Below, piece after piece: positions 21,452 to 30,740 of a stretch of DNA of 64,000 nucleotides (positions are counted from its first letter, which is position 1; each line of letters starts with the position of its first letter). The position numbers were made by a program, and so were the translations under genes. This stretch comes from Solidesulfovibrio carbinoliphilus subsp. oakridgensis. Lineage in GTDB: Bacteria > Desulfobacterota > Desulfovibrionia > Desulfovibrionales > Desulfovibrionaceae. The notes under the pieces were generated by a model. That model was not told where the DNA came from. It saw only the letters and a list, made by a program, of their open reading frames with translations, and made no database searches. The stretch spans positions 3,992,125 to 4,056,124 of the forward strand of contig NZ_CM001368.1 of NCBI RefSeq assembly GCF_000177215.2. Reading direction: 5' to 3'.

Positions 21452-21799
21452 ATGCAGGTAGGCAACCTTGGACGAAAGCTCACGGAGCAGGAAGTGGCGG
21501 ACCTTTTCGAGGTTGCCACCACGACCGCCGAACGTTACCCCGAGCGGTACGGCGGGGTGAAAATCGGCCGACGTGTCCTGTTCTTTGAAAACTTAGTTGC
21601 AGAGATGGTGAGGAAGTACCATGCCTTACAAACTGAAAAGACGGGGCAAGACGGTTTGGCGTGGGCAGGCCAGGATCGGGGAGAAAACGATCCAACGCCA
21701 GTTCTCGACCAAAAAAGAGGCACAGGATTGGGAGTTGAACCACGACCAGCCCCAGCCGACCGTGACCCGTTCTGTCTCACTCCTCGGATGGGCAACTGA
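21452..21799 (+). CDS. Excisionase-like protein
   Basis: A 115-residue frame. Residues 8-55 (RKLTEQEVADLFEVATTTAERYP, GGVKIGRRVLFFENLVAEMV) are the HTH and wing of AlpA/excisionase proteins, which bend the attachment site and direct the integrase to excise. Residues 60-115 overlap the integrase gene in another frame for 179 bp and have no domain character, so the useful protein may be about 60 residues. It sits directly before the integrase gene. Confidence 0.75.
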   Translation: MQVGNLGRKLTEQEVADLFEVATTTAERYPERYGGVKIGRRVLFFENLVAEMVRKYHALQTEKTGQDGLAWAGQDRGENDPTPVLDQKRGTGLGVEPRPAPADRDPFCLTPRMGN

Positions 21800-22688
21800 A
21801 TACCTGGCTTATTGCGTCAGGTACGCATCCAAGACCACCAACGACAAGGCCAACGTCTTCCGCCGGCTGTTTGCTTCTGTGAGCCACGAGACGCAGGCGG
21901 GGGCCTTTGACCGGAAGCAGGCGCTTACCTTCCTCCAGGCGCAATTCCAAGGCCGAAGCGGCTATGCGGCCAACAAGGATCGCAAAAACCTTGCGGCGGC
22001 CTGGGCCTGGGGCGCCGACTACCTGGAAGGGTTCCCGGCCATCAACCCGTTCAAGCTGGTGCGCAAGTTCCCGGAGGCCCGGGAGCCGCGATACGTCCCA
22101 ACGGAAGCCGACTTCTGGACGGTGGCCGATGCCGCGACCGGCCAGGACAGGGTGCTGCTCCTTTCCATGCTGTATCTGGCGGCCCGCAAGGGCGAGGTCT
22201 ACCGGCTCACCTGGGCCGACGTGGACTTCTCCCGAAGCCAAGTCCGGTTGACCACCAGAAAGCGCCAGGACGGGAGCATGGAGGAAGAATGGGTGCCCAT
22301 GGTGGGCGAACTCTATGACGTGCTGCTGGCCCACCGGCAGGTCGCCAGGAATGAATGGGTGTTCACGCAGACGGTGGGACGCCACGACGGGAAGCCCTAT
22401 ACCGAGAACCGGGGGTTCCCGCAGGAGCTTTGCCGAGAGGTGAAGGTCAAGCCGTTCGGATGCCATGCCATCCGCCACCTGACGGCCTCGATCCTGGCCC
22501 GGGCCGACGTACCCATGGTCGTCATCCAGGGCATCTTGCGTCACAAAAAACTGTCCACAACCGAGCGGTATGTGCGCCGAATGGAGACGGTGAGGCCCTA
22601 CCTCGAATGCCTCTCTGGAGGGCAAAAGCGTACCAAAAGCGTACCAAAAATGAACCCCCCGAAGGCGGTGACCTCCGGGGGGTTGTAA
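21621..22688 (+). CDS. int: Tyrosine integrase
   Basis: A 355-residue site-specific recombinase. Residues 1-50 form an arm-type AP2-like DNA-binding start (KRRGKTVWRGQARIGEKTIQR). Residues 55-150 are the core-binding domain. Residues 160-330 are the catalytic domain with Arg in AARKGEVYRLTW, HAIRHLTASIL (H-x-x-R), HKKLSTTERYVRR (His and the Tyr nucleophile). It ends 24 bp before the tRNA-Asp CCA end, which is the probable attachment site. It starts inside the excisionase-like frame. Confidence 0.95.
   Translation: MPYKLKRRGKTVWRGQARIGEKTIQRQFSTKKEAQDWELNHDQPQPTVTRSVSLLGWATEYLAYCVRYASKTTNDKANVFRRLFASVSHETQAGAFDRKQALTFLQAQFQGRSGYAANKDRKNLAAAWAWGADYLEGFPAINPFKLVRKFPEAREPRYVPTEADFWTVADAATGQDRVLLLSMLYLAARKGEVYRLTWADVDFSRSQVRLTTRKRQDGSMEEEWVPMVGELYDVLLAHRQVARNEWVFTQTVGRHDGKPYTENRGFPQELCREVKVKPFGCHAIRHLTASILARADVPMVVIQGILRHKKLSTTERYVRRMETVRPYLECLSGGQKRTKSVPKMNPPKAVTSGGL
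22653..22684. terminator. Hairpin at the 3' end of int
   Basis: AACCCCCCG-A-AGG and CCT-C-CGGGGGGTT pair over 12 bp with one mismatch and a six-base loop. It covers the last int codons. No T run follows, so it may stop transcripts only weakly or protect the 3' end; it could act on both strands between the phage and the tRNAs. Confidence 0.6.
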
Positions 22689-22711
22689 GGATTAGGAATC
22701 CTTTTGGAATC

Positions 22712-22788
22712 TGGCGGGGCCGAAGGGACTCGAACCCTCGCCCTCCGACGTGACAGGCCGGCGTTATAACCAGCTTAACTACGACCCC
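22712..22788 (-). tRNA. tRNA-Asp (GUC)
   Basis: Acceptor GGGGTCG with CGGCCCC, discriminator G as in other tRNA-Asp, anticodon loop CTGTCAC (GTC), T loop TTCGAGT, encoded CCA. 77 nt. The 3' end faces the integrase gene and is the inferred phage attachment site. Confidence 0.95.
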
Positions 22789-22798
22789 GCATTTTCTC

Positions 22799-22874
22799 TG
22801 GTAGGCGGAACAGGGCTCGAACCTGTGACCCTCGGCTTGTAAGGCCGATGCTCTCCCAGCTGAGCTACCCGCCC
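22799..22874 (-). tRNA. tRNA-Val (UAC)
   Basis: Acceptor GGGCGGG with TCCGCCT, anticodon loop CTTACAA (TAC), T loop TTCGAGC, discriminator A, encoded CCA. 76 nt. It is upstream of tRNA-Asp on the same strand, 10 bp away, so both come from one transcript. Confidence 0.95.
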
Positions 22875-22890
22875 GCCCGGCGAGACACGG

Positions 22891-22919
22891 TATCTACGCA
22901 TCTCCCCCCCAACCGTCAA
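22891..22919 (-). promoter_or_regulatory. Sigma-70 promoter of the tRNA-Val/tRNA-Asp pair
   Basis: On the minus strand TTGACG, a 17-bp spacer and TAGATA, with the -10 box ending 17 bp before the tRNA-Val 5' end. Good match to the housekeeping consensus. Confidence 0.75.
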
Positions 22920-23012
22920 CAGGTTTTTTCGAAAAGTTTGCAATTATCGACTTTTTTTCATGATTCCGGCAGTATGGAAGGAGCATGAACCCGGTGCCGA
23001 GGGGAGGGAGCC

Positions 23013-23888
23013 ATGGCGGTCCTGACGGCGATTGCGTTCCTGGTGGTTCTGGAGGCCCTTATGGTGGCCGGGCTGACCTACGGCTTCTTTGTCCGGTCCC
23101 TGGGGCGCCGACGGCCGCCGGAGTTCCTGCGGGCCTGCCGGGACCGGCCGGCCGTCTGCCTGGCCCTCGGCGTGGCCACCGGCCTGGCCAGCCAGGCGAC
23201 CCTGGTCCTGACCTATCCCCTGGGGCGCCTGGTCGGCCGGCACGGGCCGCCGGCCGGACCGGGCCGGCCGACGGTCGTGTGTCTCCACGGCCTCTACCAC
23301 AACGCCGCCGCCTTCCTGGCCCTGCGCCCGGCCCTGGGCCGGGCCGGCCTGCCCCATGTCCTGTGCCTGGCCTATTCCTCGTTTGGCGCGGAGTTCGAAA
23401 CCGTGGCCCAGGACCTTCTGGCCCGGCTGCGCCGCGACCTGCCGCCGGACGGGCCGCTCCTCTTCCTGGGCCACAGCCTGGGCGGCCTTTTTGCCCGGCG
23501 TCTGGCGGCCGAGCCGGACATCGGGCCACGAACCCTGGCCCTGGTCACCCTGGGCGCGCCGCACCGGGGCAGCGAACTGGCGGCCCTGGCCGTGGGGCGG
23601 CTCGGCCGGGGGCTCGTGCCCGGCGCGCCGCTCTTCGCCGCCCTGGCCGCCTTGCCCGATCCGCCCGGGGCGGCGCTGTTGTCCCTGGCCTCGCCCGTGG
23701 ACAACATGGTCATTCCGCTGGAGGGACTCGCCCTCGGCCGGCCGGGCTGGCGCGAGGAAGCGACGCCCCCGGTCTCCCACGTGGCCATGCTCTACCACCC
23801 GGCCGTGACCGGCCGGGCGGCGGCATTTCTGGGGGAGGCGGCCCGGCGGGCGGCCGGACCAGGACCCGGACAAGGAAAAGCCGGCTAA
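23013..23888 (+). CDS. Membrane-anchored alpha/beta-hydrolase (lipase-like)
   Basis: A 291-residue protein. Residues 3-30 are a membrane anchor (LTAIAFLVVLEALMVAGLTYG), and residues 55-75 may be a second. TVVCLHGLYHNAAAF is the oxyanion strand, FLGHSLGGLFARRLA holds the Ser nucleophile (GHSLGG), and a His near VSHVAMLYHP completes the triad, as in class 3/PGAP1-like lipases. It probably cleaves esters at the inner membrane face; the substrate is unknown. GGAGGGAG precedes the ATG. It converges with the PilT-like gene with a 4-bp overlap. Confidence 0.82.
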   Translation: MAVLTAIAFLVVLEALMVAGLTYGFFVRSLGRRRPPEFLRACRDRPAVCLALGVATGLASQATLVLTYPLGRLVGRHGPPAGPGRPTVVCLHGLYHNAAAFLALRPALGRAGLPHVLCLAYSSFGAEFETVAQDLLARLRRDLPPDGPLLFLGHSLGGLFARRLAAEPDIGPRTLALVTLGAPHRGSELAALAVGRLGRGLVPGAPLFAALAALPDPPGAALLSLASPVDNMVIPLEGLALGRPGWREEATPPVSHVAMLYHPAVTGRAAAFLGEAARRAAGPGPGQGKAG

Positions 23889-25126
23889 ACCATGGTCTTT
23901 CGCATCTGGGCCACGAGCTCCTCGAGGGGCGTCTCGTCGTCGATACGGTAGGGGCCTGCCCCGTCCCGCTCCTGGAACCGGGGAGCGGCCGTCTGGCCCA
24001 CAGGCGGGGTGACCGGGATACTGGCCGATGGCGGCAGCTTGGGATCGCAAGGCGGCGGGGGTTGCGGCGCTTCCACGGGCCGGACCGGCGCCGCGGCCGC
24101 GGCGTTCGGCCGGAAGGCCACGGTCGGCGGCACGAGGTTGGTCTTCTGGTCCAGGAAATCCTCGCGGTAGCGTTCGAAGGTAAACATGCCCTCGCCGCGT
24201 CCGGCCTGCTGGATGCTTTCGAGCTGGTTGAAGCGGTTTTCCCGGATGATGTTTTTGACCGACACGGTCGACCGGACGATGGACAGGACCGGGGCGCGAA
24301 AGCCCACCCGCGCCAGGATCTCCATGTGCTGCACCACCACGGCCCCGAGGCTCGAGGCGATCTGCGCCCGGGCGAAATCCTGGGAGCCCTCGCCAAAGGC
24401 GTTGCAAAGGCGCAAAAGCGCCTCCTCGGGCGTGCCGGCGTGCAGGGTGGCGATGACCAGATGCCCGGCCTCGGCCGCGTTGATCGTCAGGCGCATGGTC
24501 TCGGGGTCGCGCAGCTCGCCGACCATGATGACGTCCGCGTCCTCGCGCAACACGTCCTGCAGGCCCTGCTCGAAGCTCGGAAAATGGGCCCCGAGCTCCC
24601 GCTGGTCCATGAGCGCCTTTTCCGAAGTGAAGCGGTATTCAATGGGATCTTCCAGAGTGATGACGTGGGCCGAGCGGGTCTGGTTGATCTCCCGGATCAT
24701 GGCCGCGATGGTGGTGGACTTGCCGTTGCCGGTCGGGCCGCAGATGAGGATCAAGCCGTGGTGGAGCGAACAGAGTTCGCGCAGGGACGGATGGAGGTTT
24801 AAGGCCTCGAAGTCCGGCACCACCGAGGGCAGAAACCGGACGGCCAGGCCCAGGCCGTCGGCGGTGTAGAAGGCGTTCAGGCGCATTTGGGCGTCGCTCG
24901 AGCAGGTCGAGAAGTCGACCGACCACCGCTCGGCCAGGAGCCGGCGCTGGCGTTCGGTGGTCACGTACTTGAGCAGGGCGTCCATTTCGGCGGTGTCGAA
25001 CACGATCTCCCGCTGGAAGTGCAGGTGTCCGGTCTTGCGCACGGCCACGGGCTGGCCCGTGCGGATGTGCAGGTCGGTGATGCCGTTTCGCACGCAGGTG
25101 CTGACGAGCTTGGTGAATTTTTCCAT
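23885..25126 (-). CDS. PilT-like retraction ATPase
   Basis: A 413-residue ATPase of the PilT/PilU class. LICGPTGNGKSTTIAAMI (residues about 125-142) is the Walker A, LEDPIEYRF is the Asp box, MVGELRDPETMRLTINAAEAGHLVIATLHA holds Walker B and the His box, and RVGFRAPVLSIVR follows. The N-terminus (MEKFTKLVSTCVRNGITDLHI) is the usual PilT opening. Residues 330-400 are a Pro-rich low-complexity tail, longer than in classic PilT. It powers pilus retraction in twitching motility or uptake. Start ATG 25126 is 8 bp from the macroglobulin stop, so it is probably co-transcribed with it. Confidence 0.88.
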   Translation of the reverse strand: MEKFTKLVSTCVRNGITDLHIRTGQPVAVRKTGHLHFQREIVFDTAEMDALLKYVTTERQRRLLAERWSVDFSTCSSDAQMRLNAFYTADGLGLAVRFLPSVVPDFEALNLHPSLRELCSLHHGLILICGPTGNGKSTTIAAMIREINQTRSAHVITLEDPIEYRFTSEKALMDQRELGAHFPSFEQGLQDVLREDADVIMVGELRDPETMRLTINAAEAGHLVIATLHAGTPEEALLRLCNAFGEGSQDFARAQIASSLGAVVVQHMEILARVGFRAPVLSIVRSTVSVKNIIRENRFNQLESIQQAGRGEGMFTFERYREDFLDQKTNLVPPTVAFRPNAAAAAPVRPVEAPQPPPPCDPKLPPSASIPVTPPVGQTAAPRFQERDGAGPYRIDDETPLEELVAQMRKTMV

Positions 25127-25134
25127 AACCCTTT

Positions 25135-28100
25135 TTATTGGCTGTTGTTGGTCACGGTCAGCCGGGACATGTCGCCCGAGGCCCGCAGTTCCGGGGCGTA
25201 CATGGCTTCGGCCTGGGCCGGGGGCAGGGTGAAGACCCCCGGGGTCACGGCCCGCACCAGGGCGTAAAACGTGTGCCACTTGGCGTCGGGCAGGTCGGTG
25301 AAGAGCAGCACCCGGTCGTCGCGCAGGTCAAGCGCGGCCGGCTCGGCTTTCGGCCCGTCCCCGGCCTCCGCTTCCGGCTCCATCCAGGGCAGGCGCTCGG
25401 TGGTGGCCAGGCGCGGGTTCTCGATCTCGAGCCCGGCGGGCAGCAGGTTTTCGAGCACCACGTTGGCCACCGGGCCGGCGGCGGCCCGGACCGAGAACTT
25501 GACCACGGCCAGGGCCCCCTGGGGCACGGCATTGAGGTCCAGGGGCTGGCCGTCGCGGGTCAGGTAGGTCCGGGCGATTTCGATCCCGGCCGCCTGGGGG
25601 GTGTAGGCCGCGGGCGTGGGTATGCCCCGGGTGCGCACGGAATAGAAGCAGGCCCCGGGCTCGAAACCCTGGTCCAGGCTGATTTTGAGGTCCCCCTCCT
25701 GGTCGATGCCGCGAAGGGTCAGGACCTTCCCGCTCGTGAAGTCCGACAGGACGCCCGAGCCGGCGGAAACGAGGCCCGAGAAGGGCTTTTTGGCCTGCTG
25801 CCGGGCGTAGAACTTGCCAAGGGCCAGGAGCGCGAAGGCGTTTTCCTGGGTGGACGGGTAGGCCTCGCCTTCCAGGAGCCGACCGACCTCGGCGGCCAGG
25901 CTGCCGAGCCTCGGGTCGGCCGGGGCGGCGTCGAGCAGGGCCGAAAGGAACAGGGCCTTGTTGCGCAGGGTGGAATCGAGGTTGCCGCCGGTTTCCTTGC
26001 GCGGTTCGGCCGGCGGCACCGGGCCGGAAACGAGGATGTCCGCCGCCCGGGTGTTGCCCACGGCCGCGTAGGCCGCGCCGAGCAGCCCCCGCGCCTCGGG
26101 CGGGAGCTTTTTGGCCTGGCTGTCGCGCAGGTTGTCCATGGCTCCGATGTCGGCCCGGCCGGCCCGGGCCTGGACGAAGAGGGCGTAGGCGGCCAGGTTC
26201 AGGCCCTCGGGTTTGGCCAGGTCCGCCCCCCGGCCGGTCTCGCCGGCAAAGGCCAGGGCCTGGGACAAGAGCGAGGGGTCCACCGGGAAGCCGGCCTGTT
26301 TGGCCTCGATCAGGAAGTGGGTGGCGTAGAGGCTCATCCAGGCCTGCGGCTCCTCGCCGCCGGGCCACATGGAAAAGCCGCCGTTATAGAGCTGCATGCC
26401 GGTGACGCGCCGGATGGCCGACTGGACCATGGCCTGGGGCGAGAGGGCCTCGAAGGCGGCCGGGTCCAGGGCCCGGGCCAGATCCGCGAAGTAGAGGAGC
26501 GGGAAGGCCTTGGACACGGTCTGCTCGATGCAGCCGTAGGGATAGCCGAGGAGCGACCGGAGGTTGCCGGTGAAGCGGATGAGCGGAAAACGGCCGACGG
26601 TCACGTCGCGCCGGGCCGTGCCGGGCAGAAATTCGCCCGAGGCCAGGTCCGGCACGGTGAGACTCGCGGCTTCGAGGGCCCCGGACCGGACCGAGGTCCG
26701 GGCCGGCAGCGGCGAGCGCACCGGCAGCCGGGCCCCATCGGACGAGGATTCCCCGCCGCCGGATACGGCCACCGCGAATACGGCCACGCCCTCGGCGTTT
26801 CCCGCCACGACCGGAAATTCCACCGTCGCGGCCGCGCCCTTGGCAAGGGCCACCGTGCGGGTCGGGTCCTCCACCTTGACCGGGCCGGTGGCCGTCAGGC
26901 TGACGGCAAAGGTGCCGTCCTTGCCGGTGTCGTTTCGCACGGTGACCGGAATTTTGGCCGCGTCGCCAAAGGACAGGAACCGGGGGAAGGAGGGAAGCAG
27001 GACCAGCGGGCTCTTGACCAGGGTCCGGGCCTCGGCCGCGGCGAACCGCCGGCCCGAGACGGCGGCGGCCATGAGGCGCACCTGCCCCTGGAATTCCGGG
27101 ATGTCGAAGGAGACCCGGGCCTTGCCGTCCGGGCCGACGGTCACCGGTCCGGACCAGTAGGCCACGGTTTTTATGGCCGGGCTCTGGGAGCGCACGAAGT
27201 TGGACAGGTCTTCCAGGGAGTCGCCGCCGCCGGCCAGCGCCTTGCCCATGACGGGCGGGACCTCGGGCAGAAGGAGCGAGAAGGTGTCGAAGGTCTCCAC
27301 CTGGAGCTGGCGCTTGGCGTAGAAAAAGGCGAACGGGTCCGGGGTCTTCTGGGCGATGAGCTGGAGGATGCCCTCGTCCACGGCCGCGACCGTGACGATT
27401 GCGCCGGCCGGGGCGGACACCTCGGCCGTGAGCTTGCCGCCAGGCCGCATCTCGGCCGGGGCGGAGAGGGAAAGCGGCAGCCGGCCCGAGGCCTGGTCCA
27501 CCGGGATGGGCACGGCCCCGTAGGCCCGGGACGGGGCGTCGGCCACCACGTCGGCCGCCTTTCGCACCAGGGTCGCGGTCACGTAGACGCCGGGCATGTA
27601 TTCGGGCTTGACCGGCACCGAGATCTGGCCGGTGTTGCCGGGGAGATTCACGACCTGGACGTCGTGGACGCCGGAGCCCTCCACGGTCACGAGCAGCTTG
27701 CCGGCAAAGGGGGCCCGGACCTGGAAGGTCGCGGTCTCGCCGGAAACGTAGTCGGCCTTGTCGGGCTTGAGTTCCAGCCGGCCGGGATTCTCCACGGCCC
27801 AGGGCGAATAGCCGAAGCCGCCGGCGTAGAATTCGAGCTGGCTGGCCGCCCCGGATGCGTCGGACAGGACCAGCCGGTAGCTGCCGAAGGACGGCGGGGT
27901 GAAGGTGACCGAGCCCCTGCCGCCCTTGGCGGCCACGGGCCGGGTGTCCACGGTCTTGGGGTCGCGCACGGACTCGTACTTGTACGACCCGTCCGGGCCC
28001 TTTCGCAGGACCGTCTGCCAGGTGTCCCGGTAGAGGGTCGCTGTCAGTTCTGCGTCGCCCTCGGCCAGCGTCCCGTCCGGGGCAACGACCACGAAATCGA

Positions 28101-30615
28101 AGCGCAGGGGCTTGCCCGGGGTCGCGGCCTCGCTTTTTAAGCGCTTTAACCCCGGGTAGGCGGCGTAGACGTGGACCGGCGTCCGGGCCAGGCCCGTCAC
28201 CCCCCGGCCGCCGCCCTCGCGGACCCGGGCCGTGAACACGGCTTCAAGCGCCGCCGGCGGAGCCAGGTCGCCCGGCAGGGCGGCCTCGAAGGCGGCCTTG
28301 CCGTCGGCGTCCAGGGCCCCGGTCTCCTCAAGGATCTCGGTGTCCTCGAAACTTTTTTCCGGGTCCCCGAAGGTGTAGTCCTCGAAGCCCTTGGGCGCGA
28401 ACGGGGCTTTTATGAGCCGGGCCCGGACCTCGACCGGCAGGCCCGAACCCGGGGCCCCGAAGAGGTAGCGGCCGGACACGGCAAAGGGCAGGGCCTCGCC
28501 CGGCCCGGCCGCAGCCGTCTCGGAGGATACGGACACGCTCACGCGGTCCGGCACGAACTCCTCCACCTGAAACCGGTACTGGCCGATGACGGTTTCGCCG
28601 GCCACGATTTCGATGACATAGGCCCCGGTCAGGGACTGGGTAGGGAGCGTCTGGCGCAGGCTGACCATGCCTTCGGCCCCGGTCACCACGGCCTGCTCGC
28701 CGAGCTTCCTGCCCCGGGGATCGGACAGCCGGATGGTCACGGGCATGGACGGCGGCAGGCCGAGCCGGGCGTCGCGGACCACGGCCAGCCCCTCCAACGT
28801 CTCGCCGGGCCGGTAGATGTCGCGCTCGCCGTAGACGAAGGCGGTGTAGCCCGTGGCCGGCATGACCGCGCCGGCCACGTCGAGGCCGGTCGTATCCACG
28901 CGGAACCGGTCGTAGAGGAGAAAGCTCGTGTCCGCACCCTTTTGGACCACGATGAGGTAGGGCCGCTTGTCGGACATGATGGCCGGGCTGATTTTGGCCC
29001 GGAAGAGTCCCTGGGCGTCGGTGCTGCCTGCGGCCAACTCCTGGTTCTGGTAGGACAGGATGCGCACGCTTGCCCCGGCCAGGGGCGCGAGGCTCGAGTA
29101 GGAGGCGGTCCAGACCAGGAAGTCGTCCACCCCGTGCTTGGCCACGATGCCGATGTCGGTCACGAGCACGAACCGCTGGAAGCCCTCGAACTTGCCGGGC
29201 ACGGTCAGGGCCACCCGGTAGAGGCCCGGTTCCTGGCCCTCAATGTATTTTTCCAGGTTGACCGGCGTCACCACCGCGCTGTTGCTCTTGTAGCGCAGGG
29301 GAATCCGGTCGTGGTAGATGCGGTCGCCGAGACTCGAATTGACGCCCGAGCCGCTGGCCTCGTCGTCAAAGGCCGAGTAGTCCATGGAAAAGAGCGGGAA
29401 GAGGTTGTTGTAGTAGACCCGGTCGATGCTGAGCTCGGCGGCGTTGGTGTTGATGCTTTTGACGGCCAGGTTCTTGTAGCCGTTTTTGGACAGGAACATG
29501 CCCTGGTCCTTGAAGTCCACGCTCGGCTCCAGGTCCGGGATGCGCACGGTGCGGCTGACGGTCTCGCCGAGGACCGCGCCGTCGGCCGCGGCCAGCCCCT
29601 TTTCCAGGGTGACGGCGTACTCGCGGCCGGGCTCGAACGGGCCGCTGACCACCAGGTCGCCGCCGTCGGCGGACAGGTTGCCCTCCACCTCGGGCTCGAT
29701 TTTCAGATGGTCGGCCGTGGCGTCGTTGGCCTCCACGGGCGTGGACAGGGTGAGGCGGACGGTGGACGCGCCTTCTTCGGAAGCGGCTTTCACTTCGCGC
29801 AGGCGCAGGTGCGGGTCGAGGACCACCGGAATGACGGCCACAGCCTCGCGCGCAAGGGTGATGTCGCCCTTTTCCGGCTTGACGCCCGGGGTGATCACGA
29901 CCTTGACGTCGCGTTGCTGGGGCGTCTTCTCCACCGGATCGGACACGAAACCTATCTTTTTCGTGGCATAGGAGGTGGTCAGGGAGACGGCCACGGTCTT
30001 GCCGGGATCGCGGGGATCGACCAGGGCGATGTGGTCGGCCAGGGCCTTGGGGTCCACGTTCCGGTTGAACGCCGCCTCGCCCCGGACCACGACCATGGCC
30101 CCGCCTTCCGGGGCCGGTTCCAGGTGGGCGGTCAGGCGGGCCACCTCGAAGGAGCCGTAGGAGGCCTGCCAGACGTCCTGGCCGGCCAGGGTCTGGGACG
30201 GGGGCAGAAAGCCCTGGGGCAAAAGCCTGACGGAATAGGTGGTGGCCTGGGCAAAGCCGTCCTTGGGCTCGAAACGCAGCATGTAGGGCGACACCCAGGT
30301 CCAGCGGCCCGGGGTCGGCGGTTCGATGGCGGCCGGGTCTCCGGCCGGGGAGGCGCCGTCCCTGGCCCCGGCCACGGGCCGGTCAAAGGCGAGGAGGAGA
30401 TAGCGGCCGCGCTCCGGGTCCATGGCCATGCCGGCCACGCGCACGGCGTCGGCGGCCGGGGCGGCCGCTTCCCGGCCATCTGGGGCCGGCGGGGCGGGCG
30501 GTGCCGCCGGGCGGCGGATGAGCAGGACCAGTTCCAGCAGCGCGATCAGGGCCAGCGCCGCGATGAGCCAGTTTTTGCCGGTTTCGCGGCGGGTGCCGGG
30601 GTGCGTTTCGTTCAT
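25135..30615 (-). CDS. Bacterial alpha-2-macroglobulin with thioester
   Basis: A 1826-residue periplasmic protein, the usual length for YfhM-type macroglobulins. Residues 17-35 are an N-terminal membrane anchor (NWLIAALALIALLELVLLI). A long row of Ig-like MG domains follows; CIEQT with the thioester Cys near residue 1362 is the hallmark of proteinase trapping. The last 100 residues form the receptor-like domain. It captures proteases that enter the periplasm. GGAGGG lies before ATG 30615. In many bacteria it sits beside pbpC, but here the next gene is pilT-like. Confidence 0.93.
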   Translation of the reverse strand: MNETHPGTRRETGKNWLIAALALIALLELVLLIRRPAAPPAPPAPDGREAAAPAADAVRVAGMAMDPERGRYLLLAFDRPVAGARDGASPAGDPAAIEPPTPGRWTWVSPYMLRFEPKDGFAQATTYSVRLLPQGFLPPSQTLAGQDVWQASYGSFEVARLTAHLEPAPEGGAMVVVRGEAAFNRNVDPKALADHIALVDPRDPGKTVAVSLTTSYATKKIGFVSDPVEKTPQQRDVKVVITPGVKPEKGDITLAREAVAVIPVVLDPHLRLREVKAASEEGASTVRLTLSTPVEANDATADHLKIEPEVEGNLSADGGDLVVSGPFEPGREYAVTLEKGLAAADGAVLGETVSRTVRIPDLEPSVDFKDQGMFLSKNGYKNLAVKSINTNAAELSIDRVYYNNLFPLFSMDYSAFDDEASGSGVNSSLGDRIYHDRIPLRYKSNSAVVTPVNLEKYIEGQEPGLYRVALTVPGKFEGFQRFVLVTDIGIVAKHGVDDFLVWTASYSSLAPLAGASVRILSYQNQELAAGSTDAQGLFRAKISPAIMSDKRPYLIVVQKGADTSFLLYDRFRVDTTGLDVAGAVMPATGYTAFVYGERDIYRPGETLEGLAVVRDARLGLPPSMPVTIRLSDPRGRKLGEQAVVTGAEGMVSLRQTLPTQSLTGAYVIEIVAGETVIGQYRFQVEEFVPDRVSVSVSSETAAAGPGEALPFAVSGRYLFGAPGSGLPVEVRARLIKAPFAPKGFEDYTFGDPEKSFEDTEILEETGALDADGKAAFEAALPGDLAPPAALEAVFTARVREGGGRGVTGLARTPVHVYAAYPGLKRLKSEAATPGKPLRFDFVVVAPDGTLAEGDAELTATLYRDTWQTVLRKGPDGSYKYESVRDPKTVDTRPVAAKGGRGSVTFTPPSFGSYRLVLSDASGAASQLEFYAGGFGYSPWAVENPGRLELKPDKADYVSGETATFQVRAPFAGKLLVTVEGSGVHDVQVVNLPGNTGQISVPVKPEYMPGVYVTATLVRKAADVVADAPSRAYGAVPIPVDQASGRLPLSLSAPAEMRPGGKLTAEVSAPAGAIVTVAAVDEGILQLIAQKTPDPFAFFYAKRQLQVETFDTFSLLLPEVPPVMGKALAGGGDSLEDLSNFVRSQSPAIKTVAYWSGPVTVGPDGKARVSFDIPEFQGQVRLMAAAVSGRRFAAAEARTLVKSPLVLLPSFPRFLSFGDAAKIPVTVRNDTGKDGTFAVSLTATGPVKVEDPTRTVALAKGAAATVEFPVVAGNAEGVAVFAVAVSGGGESSSDGARLPVRSPLPARTSVRSGALEAASLTVPDLASGEFLPGTARRDVTVGRFPLIRFTGNLRSLLGYPYGCIEQTVSKAFPLLYFADLARALDPAAFEALSPQAMVQSAIRRVTGMQLYNGGFSMWPGGEEPQAWMSLYATHFLIEAKQAGFPVDPSLLSQALAFAGETGRGADLAKPEGLNLAAYALFVQARAGRADIGAMDNLRDSQAKKLPPEARGLLGAAYAAVGNTRAADILVSGPVPPAEPRKETGGNLDSTLRNKALFLSALLDAAPADPRLGSLAAEVGRLLEGEAYPSTQENAFALLALGKFYARQQAKKPFSGLVSAGSGVLSDFTSGKVLTLRGIDQEGDLKISLDQGFEPGACFYSVRTRGIPTPAAYTPQAAGIEIARTYLTRDGQPLDLNAVPQGALAVVKFSVRAAAGPVANVVLENLLPAGLEIENPRLATTERLPWMEPEAEAGDGPKAEPAALDLRDDRVLLFTDLPDAKWHTFYALVRAVTPGVFTLPPAQAEAMYAPELRASGDMSRLTVTNNSQ

Positions 30616-30740
30616 GCCGCCCTCCCTTGCCGCCAGTAATACCCGTGCCCGGTTTTTTTTCAACAACGACCGGCCCAGGGAGGGCGTTTGCAAAAAGAAA
30701 AGGGTCTGTTACCCCAAGGCATCCCCGCCAAGGAGGCTCC

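Larger units (their letters stand above)
1..22711. mobile_element. Temperate prophage, right part (early, lysogeny and integration regions)
   Basis: The gene content is that of a temperate phage: repressor and Cro-like regulator, antirepressor, SSB, YqaJ/RecT, RdgC, excisionase and integrase, with many tightly overlapping small genes. The integrase gene ends 24 bp from the 3' end of tRNA-Asp, the usual arrangement for integration into a tRNA 3' end, so attR is inferred to lie at the tRNA CCA end near 22712. No second copy of the tRNA-Asp 3' end was found in the window, so the left end, with head and tail genes, is presumably to the left of position 1. Completeness cannot be judged. Confidence 0.9.

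Noticed and set aside
1-22711. Left attachment site of the prophage
   Set aside because: I looked for a second copy of the tRNA-Asp 3' end (GGGGCCGAAGG and onward) and found none, so the left end must be outside the window.
25138-28140. 1000-codon plus-strand frame opposite the macroglobulin gene
   Set aside because: Antisense shadow, His/Gly/Arg-rich without domains. The minus strand encodes a full macroglobulin with thioester motif.
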